A DNA stretch of 64,000 nt from Hofstenia miamia (taxonomy: Eukaryota; Xenacoelomorpha; Acoela): contig SCFE01000002.1 of the NCBI GenBank assembly GCA_004352715.1, positions 4,129,735 through 4,193,734 on the forward strand, written 5' to 3'. Of the stretch, positions 56,615-64,000 are shown piece after piece; the stretch's first letter is position 1, and each line of letters starts with the position of its first letter. Below the pieces are notes generated by a model. That model worked only from the letters and a program-made list of their open reading frames with translations, was not told the origin of the DNA and did no database searches. A program made the position numbers and the translations under genes.

Positions 56615-56825
56615 TTAGTTTCAAAAATAACCCCAAAGAAGTTAATTCACATCCTGAAATTTTTGATGAAAGGTTGCAAACTTTTGAGAATCAAGTCAAC
56701 AAAATGATAATAGAATATGAACACAAAAATTCTCAAATTGGTTGTGGAAATTATCAACCCAGTACTTCAGCTACAAGCAACAGCCTGTTTCTAATAGTGT
56801 TTCTACAAACAACAATGAAATGTGA
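56615..56825 (+). other. Unrecognised exon-like segment inside the 10.3-kb element
   Basis: NPKEVNSHPEIFDERLQTFE and MIIEYEHKNSQIGCGNYQPS are read from a TTTTTAG acceptor-like site. A frame change at about 56,785 precedes an ATG/TGAGTA donor-like end. Charged and Asn/Ser-rich. No family recognised. Confidence 0.25.
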
Positions 56826-57186
56826 GTAGATCAATTAGCATGCCTTTTTTGAAAATGTGTTTGCCATCTTTTACATTTTAAAACACAATAGAGTTTTTGG
56901 GTTTAAATAATCCAGTACTCTTGTCAATGTTTTTTAATTCAGAGGCATGGTAAACACAATTAATTGGTGTTATTCCATAGTCATTTCTTAAAAAATTAAT
57001 AAAATGCATGTCATATAATTGTAAGAACAATTAGATGTTTACTGTTTAAACTAATATGATTTTTTAAAAACACTGTGTTACAATTTTCAAAAAACAAGAT
57101 GATTTATTACATCAGTGAAAATACTTCTGTTTGTTTTCAAATTTAAAAAGATGGTATTAAAATAATTGATTTATCACACTTACACT

Positions 57187-57222
57187 CTCCCTCTCTCTCT
57201 CTCTCTCTCGCTCTCTCTCTCT
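57187..57222. repeat. (CT)n microsatellite
   Basis: CT-repeat run with one CG interruption. Confidence 0.95.
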
Positions 57223-57878
57223 TTCAATTATTATAGACATTGGGTGTCTCCTCATTGGCAGTTTATTAAGGTAATGTGCTATAAGATTTTTATCTCTCTG
57301 TGTATTTTAAATAATTTCATAATTATTTTTAAAGGTATCTTACATTGTATTGGCCCAATTAGAAATTTGGTAGTTTCTCAATACACATTGTTAACATTTT
57401 AAATCTAATTAACTTTTTATGAGGAGAGTTATTATTGAATAGCTAAATTTATACCTTTGTTTAATTTTACATGTTGATGTGCTATCTAATTTTACCAAAT
57501 ACTGAAAACATGTTTTAAATGTTACATTGGCAATTTTTCATCTAACACCCGGTTTTTTAGGGTGATCAATACACATGGTGTTAGCATTTATTTAGTTAAA
57601 CATAATTTTGTTTAAAGAGCTATTTAAAATAATGCATGCATATAATGTGATTTTTATCTACCTATAACTGATTACATGTTTTACAATGCATTGCTATTTT
57701 CTACTATAATGTGGTTATGCATATTTGGTCTCTTTGGGATGAAAAAATTATTGTGTTTATATTGTTTTTGTATTGAGTAAGCCATCACCAATGTAAATAC
57801 TTTTTTCCCAATGCATACTGCTCCTTAAATATAACAACCCTCCTTCCATTCCCACTTTGCTAAAATAATTTTCAGTTT

Positions 57879-59760
57879 ATTTCTACAAGCAGTGTTGGTC
57901 AGCCCCCCATTTTTCAATGTACTCATTGTGCCTATAGTAACTCCAAACCCTTTGCACTAGAAGGTCATATAAATAGGAAACATAAAAAATCATGGGTGTA
58001 TCTATGCACTGAATGCAAATTATTTTTCCGTAATGAGGGATTGTTTTCTGAACACATTATGGTTGTCCATGAATGATTGGAACCACCATCTATCAATGAG
58101 ATTAATTTACATAAAACAAATACAGCATGTAGGGGAAGCTTTGCCTGTTTTGAGGGCAGGAATTAAATGTGGTGGGTATTTATTCACCATTCCATCTCAC
58201 CTATCCATCTATTGTGAAAATCATTAAGGAGGACATTGCCAAGCATTACTCTGCCAAAGTTTATTTGATTTCTGAGGTCAAGCTATTGCACACTGATGGG
58301 GATGAAGAGAAGCAAGTCATTCTTCATCCTACCAGTAAACTGGCTCCAGTGTTTCACATGGGACTTTGTGAAGCAACATATTCTCAAATGAAAAATGAGC
58401 TGGCAAATTACATCAGCATTTATGCAAACAATGGATCAAACTGGGTCATGAAAAACATAAACAATATAGGGCAACGTATTGCCAAGTATAGGCCAACTCA
58501 TGCTGGCACATTTATCCCACTACCAGATTGTCTAAAGCACAACAATTTCCTGTTAAACCCAAAGACCAGTGATTCCAACCAATGTTTTTTGTATGCAGTT
58601 TTGGCTTTTGTTGTATCCAGAAGTTAAATGTTGGGATAGAGTAACTCCTTTAAATAAATTCAAGCATACTTTAAATATTAATGACCTGTCTTTCCCACTC
58701 TCTGTAAATGATGTCTGCATGTTTGAGGACCTCAACCAAATTAATGTCAATGTGCATGCTCTTATTGCTGATGATCAGAGTTTGGTTCCTGTGTACATAT
58801 CAGAAAAGCACTATGAGAAAATTGCAAATTTACTATTAATTGAAGAAGAAGGTGGGAATAGTGATTATGTGGCCATAACGAATTTGAATGCTTGTCTAAA
58901 TTTTTTCAAAAATAGAAGATGTGAAGGTATGCAATGCCTTAAATGTTTGTCTGGCTTCCATCTAAAAGAAAATTTTGTGAGGCATCAGAAAAAATTGAAT
59001 TTAAAAATTATGGAGCAAAAATCTATGTACCAATAATGGCCACATTTGATATCAAGACAATTTCAGAAAAGGTTTGTGGTCCTCTACCTAATCTGGTCAC
59101 TAGCTACACAGTTCAGGAAGTAAGGCAGAGGCCCTCTGGCATTTGTATTGCCACTATGACAGAGAAAGAGCTGCTTTCCTCCAGAGTTTTTTCTGGTAAA
59201 GAATGTTTATCAGAGGCATGCAAATACTTTAGAAAAATTGTGGATGAATCATTTCAAGATAAACAAAAACATCTCACACTCCAAATTACACAAAATGAAT
59301 GTACAAGAATGCTGGCAAATGCAACATCCTGCATATTTAGCAAAAAACTATTTGAGGCAACTTTAAAAAAAGTAATAGACCATTGTCACTAAAATTAGAG
59401 GCGTTTTCCATAGTGACTGTAATATTTTGCATAGATCACCCAATTTCACCCCCATATTTGCACATAACACCTTCCATTATGACTTCCATATTTTATTAAA
59501 AACTTTGAAATTGAGGGAAGGCAAAAAATTAAGTTGTATTCCCTGCAATTACAAACGTTTCAATTCCACTATGATTTTATGAAGGAGGCATTTAAGAATT
59601 GAATTTCCTTATTATACAGCAACACAGACTCTCTCCTGCATAAAATAAAGAGCAAAAATTTATATGCTGCATTTCCAGCAATAATCAGCCATTTTGACTT
59701 CTCAAATTATCTGAAAGATTCACCATTGTTTAGCAAGGCAAATAAGAAAACTTATTAAAA
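57879..59760 (+). pseudogene. N-terminal part of a virus-type family-B DNA polymerase gene with C2H2 fingers, broken
   Basis: 57,900-58,074: two zinc fingers, each C-x2-C-x12-H-x4-H, ending at a TGA. 58,169-58,627: a domain with GSNWVMKNI, KYRPTHAGTFIPLPDCL and SNQCFLYAVLAF. 58,640-59,036: FPLSVNDVCMFEDLNQINVN and a CLKCLSGFHLKENFVRHQ finger-like segment. 59,040-59,392: SKKLFEATLKKVIDHCH and a stop, then in another phase a CN and a YDFHILLKTL segment. The order of finger, IPLP domain, DHxH/CN endonuclease-like site and HNxxxYDxH is the one I know ahead of DNA_pol_B_2 polymerases of Polinton-like and adintovirus-like elements. Frameshifts at about 58,075, 58,620, 58,960 and 59,030 and several stops break it. 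No palm motif (DTDS type) was found. No repaired reading is given. Confidence 0.65.
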
Positions 59761-60429
59761 GGTGAACGATGAGCTGGCAGTTAGAATACTAACACAGATG
59801 GTGGCATTAAAATAAAAAATGTATTCCATCTAATATATATATATGCAAATCGTGTGGATGTCAGCCTTAAATCTAGTGTGAAGGGTGTTACAGGGGTTGT
59901 GAAAAAGACCATGAATTTCAACATCTTCAAATGAATTTTGGATGTCAAAAAAAATTCTGAGGTGAGAAATGGTGATGATTTTTAGCCATAACCGTGATAT
60001 CTCTATTGAGAGTATGAACAAAGTGGTGCTAACACCTTACAATGATAAGAGATATCTGGTGGATTATTACCAAACTTTGCTGTATGGTCATAAAGGTATA
60101 GACTGCATTTACATGCATTTTACTAATTTTCCATTTAGATATTCCATAATCTTCAATTAAATGCCCTATTGAAGTTGCCTCTATAAAGGAACCATCTACA
60201 AGCAGCAGCAGCAAAAGACCTTGTTTAGGTATATGAAAATTATTTTGTACACAAATTTAGTAATGATTCCCTAGATCTGTGATAATGAGTTGCCTCTGCT
60301 ATCCTGTTCTGCCTTTGTAGTCACTCCAAGTTTTTGTATATGGTAAATGGAAATGGTCAATATATGGTTAATAATGTTTTACCTGGTTAGATGTTGTAAA
60401 TATTTTTCGTCATTTTCACACAATGCATT
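59761..60429. other. Degraded continuation of the polymerase gene region
   Basis: Short pieces such as FPAIISHFDFSNYLKDSPLF (about 59,670) lead into frames full of stops. Nothing after about 60,230 is recognisable, so the exonuclease and palm parts appear lost. Confidence 0.4.
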
Positions 60430-61400
60430 TCCCTCAATTCATCCACATGTTTGTGCAAAGTCCACCTCTATGTTAAATTTCCACCACAACAAAAGCATAT
60501 GACCAGTTTAAAGTATAATAAATGAGTAATTAAATATTTAGCTCTGCCCCCTTTCATTTCATGATACTCTGTCTATCAATTGAAAAAACGCCTCTATGTT
60601 GAAGTCCACCATAACAAAAGTATAATCATTTTAGACACATAAATTAATTAATAGAAATATTTAGCTCTGTCTGTCACTATTTTACAATGTCCAGTTGTAT
60701 TGAATGAAAAAAAATGCCTCCATGCAAATAATTCCACTACAAAAAACATGTGTGTGTTTTAATGTATAAGAAATTAACAAGAATATTTAGCTCTTTCTGT
60801 CACTATTTTATGATGCTCAGTTGTATTGAATGAAAGAGAATGCCTCAATGCAAAAATTTCACTACAAAAAACATATGTGTGTTTTAATGTACAAGAACTT
60901 AACAAAAATATTTAGCTCTGTCTGCCACTATTTATGATGTCCAGTTGTATTGAATGAAAGAGAATGCCTCCATGTGAAAATTCCACTACAAAAAACATAT
61001 GTATGTTTTAATGTACAAGAAATTACTGAAAATATTTAGCTCCATCTGTCACTATTTTATGATTTCCAGTTTTATTGAATGAAAAACAATGCCTCCATGT
61101 GAAAAGTCCATTATAAAATGTATGTTTGTTTTAATTTATAAGAAATTAATGAAAATATTTAGCTCTCTCTGCTACTATTTACAATGCCCAGCTGTATTGA
61201 ATGAAAAAGAATGCCTCTCTATGTAAATGCCTCTGACAACAAGCATTTGATTGTCTTAATGTATAAGAAATTAACGAAAATATTTAGCTCTGTCTGCTAC
61301 TATTTATGATGTTCTTTGGTTTATTGATTGAAGAATGTTTCTACATTAAAGTGCTATAAATATTTCACTGTGATGTGTGTTCTATTGTTATATCTCATCT
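60430..61400. repeat. Minisatellite, about 124-bp unit, 7-8 copies
   Basis: AATATTTAGCTCTGTCTG recurs at about 60,535, 60,655, 60,783, 60,908, 61,035, 61,157 and 61,282 (spacing 119-128 bp), each followed by CACTATTTTATGATGTCCAG-like, ATTGAATGAAA, AATGCCTCCATG and CCACTACAAAAAACAT words. Copies differ by roughly 10-20%, so it is not a recent expansion. It lies inside the 10.3-kb element. Confidence 0.85.
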
Positions 61401-62764
61401 GCAATGTCCTTCATCCAATAACTGAAAAATGCTTTCATACATGCTGATTGACTTCTCACAACAATTCTCAACTCACATACACTCAATCTTCCACTGTGTG
61501 CATGTGTAATTGCAAAGAAAATAATGGTGAGTGTTTATTTCTCTCTATCTGTAATTAATTTCTAGTTTAGCATATCTTGGTACAATATATTGTACATACT
61601 TTCTCTCAATATGCACCCCATAAAACAGATGGTTGGAATTGAAGTGGAAAAAGAGTCTTTGTGTTAGAAAACCAAACAATTAAGCTGTTATTGTTGCTAG
61701 GAGCTTTGAGAAGAGACACAACTTGGTATGGATAATTTCATGTTAAAGAATTTTATTCTGCTTTTAGACAAATGCAGTTTCTCCTCTGTTTTTCCACTTT
61801 GACTTTGAAAGGAATCTCTCTCACAATAATGAAACATTTGAAAACATTTCTGGTCATTAAAAACTTGTTATTTTTGTATATTGCATAGATTTGCTATTAG
61901 AAAATACATTATAACCTTTATTACATTCCCCTCTCAATTTAATTTGTGTGTGTGTGAGAGTGTGTTTATTTAATTTAATTACTAGGCTCTTGTTCCCATG
62001 GTAAATTCATGGTGTTATTCCTAGAAATTGTTTTTTAATCACATGGCATTCTTAATACACATACACAATAGTTGACATATTTATTCTCCATTTAATTTTG
62101 GAAAAATCTGTAAATACATATCTCTTATACAACACTTAGATATATCTCATTGGACACTGTGTGATTTTGAGTCTCATAACCCCATCAGATGAACAAACCT
62201 TGTCAAAAAATTATCTATGCATGGGAAGCAAAGATGGTGGTTGGCAACAATATATAAACTTACATCAACAACATTGATGATGATTAACTAATACAATAGA
62301 CAAATTTAATAGTGTGTGATATATGATTATTATAAGCAAAGTGCGGAATAAATTACATTTTGTCTTGTCTTAAACATGTGGGTTTTACCACAGGTGTTTA
62401 TTAAAATATTAGAAATTGAACCTAGTTTATGGTTTTTTCTGAAAATTAATTTGTTTTCCTTTTATTATTGGAATAAGACTTGAAGTATTTATTATGTCAT
62501 TTAGTTGAAACATTTTGCTAACATGGAATTTTTTACAATGGAAAATAGCAGTGTATTTGAAAAAGATGATGTTTTTTTACATGAAATGTAATACTGAAAA
62601 ATGAATTAAACATTGTATATAGAAGTGGTTAAGCAATGGAAACACATGGAAATTTTTTGCAGTGTGTTATTATAAAACATGTAAGTGTAAGCCATGTGAA
62701 TAATGTGTGGTATAGCAACCAAATCATGTAACATAATTAGTCACTATAGCAAAACATGTAAATG
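61401..62764. other. No gene seen; right subterminal region of the 10.3-kb element
   Basis: No protein-like frames. A short (TG)n at about 61,946. Words such as AACATGTAAxxxxAATCAT that prefigure the right terminal repeat begin at about 62,680. Confidence 0.5.
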
Positions 62765-62970
62765 AATCATTGTAAACTAAATTGACCCCAACATGTATAT
62801 TAATCATTGCAAACTAAATTGGTGTGTAATTGTCATGAATCACTAATAAAAATCCATTAGGGGTGCTGTCAAAAACCCATTAGCAGAACTGTTAAGTAGG
62901 TGAGTAACTAAAACTGCTCTGCCACTATCCACAACCTTGTGCTGGACCAATCAGAATGGGTGTTACTAAT
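62765..62970 (-). repeat. Right terminal inverted repeat
   Basis: Inverse of 52,643-52,845: AATCATTGCAAACTAAATTG twice with a spacer, CACTAATAAAAATCCATTAG, two GCTGTCA/AACTGT units with CCATTAG, TGAGTAACTAAAA, then CCAATCAGAATGGGTGTTA at the outer end. Confidence 0.85.
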
Positions 62971-62999
62971 GAGATGCTAGACAATTGTTTACATGTGAC

Positions 63000-64000
63000 T
63001 TACAAAGTTCAAAAACTTGATGCCAAGATCAAAAAACAAAAGGTGATGTTGGTTCAAGTTTACAAACAGCATGCTTAGATAGGCCCAAGGGCACATGAGT
63101 TGTAGCAGCAGATGCATAGAAAAACTTTAGTGAACCAGCAGTTAAAATTACATCTAGCATCACATCTTTATGAGTAGCAGATTTGACTGTGTTTATTAAA
63201 GCCAACTGATTCTTTAATGATTTAAGATAACATTTGTTAAAAGTTCTGTTTAAATTGCCATATAATTAATAGAATCCACAATTACTACTTCATCAACAGC
63301 TGAAGCAATAAAGTCATGTACAATACTGTACTCAGGAGCACATAACAAGGAGGTTACATTTACTAACTTTCAAAAAAATTACTTTGATGGAATCTGATTA
63401 GAGACACTTGACCCAAATTTGGATTTGACCAGATTCATACTCCTTCTCCTCCTTTTCTTGACTTGCAATCTACCCTAAAGGGCTCTCCAAGGTTAGGTAG
63501 TTTTAAATGAACATCATCAATATCATTGTTGAACCACATTTCACAGATAAGCAACAAGTCTGGGTTATATGAGATTGCCAAATTTTGATTTCATCCATCT
63601 TCATTTTAGCCAATTGTGCACTTAATAAAATCAAACTAGGGTAACTATAAATGTTGTCATTATCAGATTGTAGTCATTTGATAGCAATCCATTTGTTGGA
63701 CTTCAATTCATATTATTTCATATTTCTGCTCCATAGCTTTTTAGGTGAATAACCCTGTTGAATTAAATCATAATACTTCTTAAAGTTTAGATGTTCAGTT
63801 TCAACTTCACTACTCAACAAATCTCAAGAGATACAGATGAAAGTTTTGTAATCACAGAGCTTATGTGCATAATCTAAGGCCAATCAAACAACCCAAGGTG
63901 ATGAAAGGGTGACAAAAGTAGCAGGTTTAGCATCAACTTTAAACTTACCACGTCTTTCAATATTAGTGACACTGGCTTGAACATCCATAAAGCTTAACAG
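63000..64000 (-). pseudogene. LINE-E, upstream half (endonuclease), right of the 10.3-kb element; runs off the window
   Basis: On the minus strand NPDLLLICEMWFNNDIDD (about 63,560) is the ICETWL block of LINE endonucleases. Further on, LINTVKSATHKDVMLDVILT and HVPLGLSKHAV (about 63,200-63,070) match the VxxPTRxxxxLDLILT and PLGxSDH blocks. The catalytic SDH is changed to SKH. Stops and frameshifts are frequent. The downstream part of this LINE lies at 52,120-52,600, beyond the inserted element. Confidence 0.7.

Larger units (their letters stand above)
52643..62970. mobile_element. 10.3-kb Polinton-like element with about 200-bp terminal inverted repeats, degenerate
   Basis: Inverted repeats at 52,643-52,845 and 62,765-62,970 enclose two divergent copies of a small LPKHY-motif gene (53,157-53,658 plus; 55,160-55,560 minus), unassigned frames, C2H2 fingers with the N-terminal part of a virus-type family-B DNA polymerase gene (57,879-59,760) and a minisatellite. 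It splits a LINE. Large size, long repeats and a protein-primed-type polymerase gene fit Polinton/Maverick-like or adintovirus-like elements. No integrase, packaging ATPase or capsid frame was recognised, so it is either a strongly deleted member or a different kind. All genes are broken. A 6-bp target duplication was not found. Confidence 0.7.

Noticed and set aside
57166-57402. 78-codon frame with Leu-Ser repeats
   Set aside because: Its N-terminal half is the CT microsatellite.
60430-61400. CRISPR-like array
   Set aside because: Units are about 124 bp with no unique spacers and all parts repeat. The window is eukaryotic, so it is a minisatellite.

Overview
The window is AT-rich nuclear DNA of a ciliated metazoan, most likely an invertebrate. 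This is inferred from two spliced animal genes with GT-AG introns (OFD1 and PLGRKT), a dense load of CR1/Jockey-type LINEs, and Tc1, hAT, piggyBac and Polinton-like DNA elements. The species cannot be named from the sequence. Several near-identical segments meet at single-N or 1000-N joins and differ by 0 to about 3%. They look like unmerged haplotypes of a heterozygous animal, so copy number here should not be taken at face value.

Layout. 1-5,753: a LINE ORF1 remnant, a 1000-N gap, a 2.78-kb contig (1,975-4,753) that is an inverted copy of 13,931-16,603, and a second 1000-N gap. 5,754-10,880: a solo terminal-repeat-like relic, LINE-B and mostly empty sequence. 10,887-12,516 (minus): PLGRKT-like gene in four exons. 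13,931-14,792: coding-looking segments I do not recognise. 15,022-38,646 (plus): an OFD1 orthologue, with 13 exons recovered. Its first intron (8.3 kb) is packed with LINE-A (minus), another LINE 3' end (plus) and false contig duplications. Other introns hold LINE 3' ends, a piggyBac-type MITE with TTAA target sites, other MITEs and an internally deleted hAT element.

40,390-42,724: a 2.3-kb element with about 310-bp inverted repeats carrying a broken gene of an invertebrate family that I know only as uncharacterised proteins. 44,125-45,339: a broken Tc1 element with TA target sites. 45,342-51,720: two related minus-strand LINEs (C and D), C with an esterase-type ORF1. 52,120-64,000: a LINE (E) whose two halves lie on either side of a 10.3-kb element (52,643-62,970). 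That element has about 200-bp terminal inverted repeats built of tandem motifs, two divergent copies of a small LPKHY-motif gene in opposite orientation, C2H2 fingers, a broken N-terminal part of a virus-type (Polinton-like) family-B DNA polymerase gene, and a minisatellite of about 124-bp units.

The host genes are a centriole/ciliary-base scaffold (OFD1) and a small membrane plasminogen receptor (PLGRKT). They sit head to head about 2.5 kb apart, and nothing else links them functionally. Everything else is transposon-derived or assembly structure.
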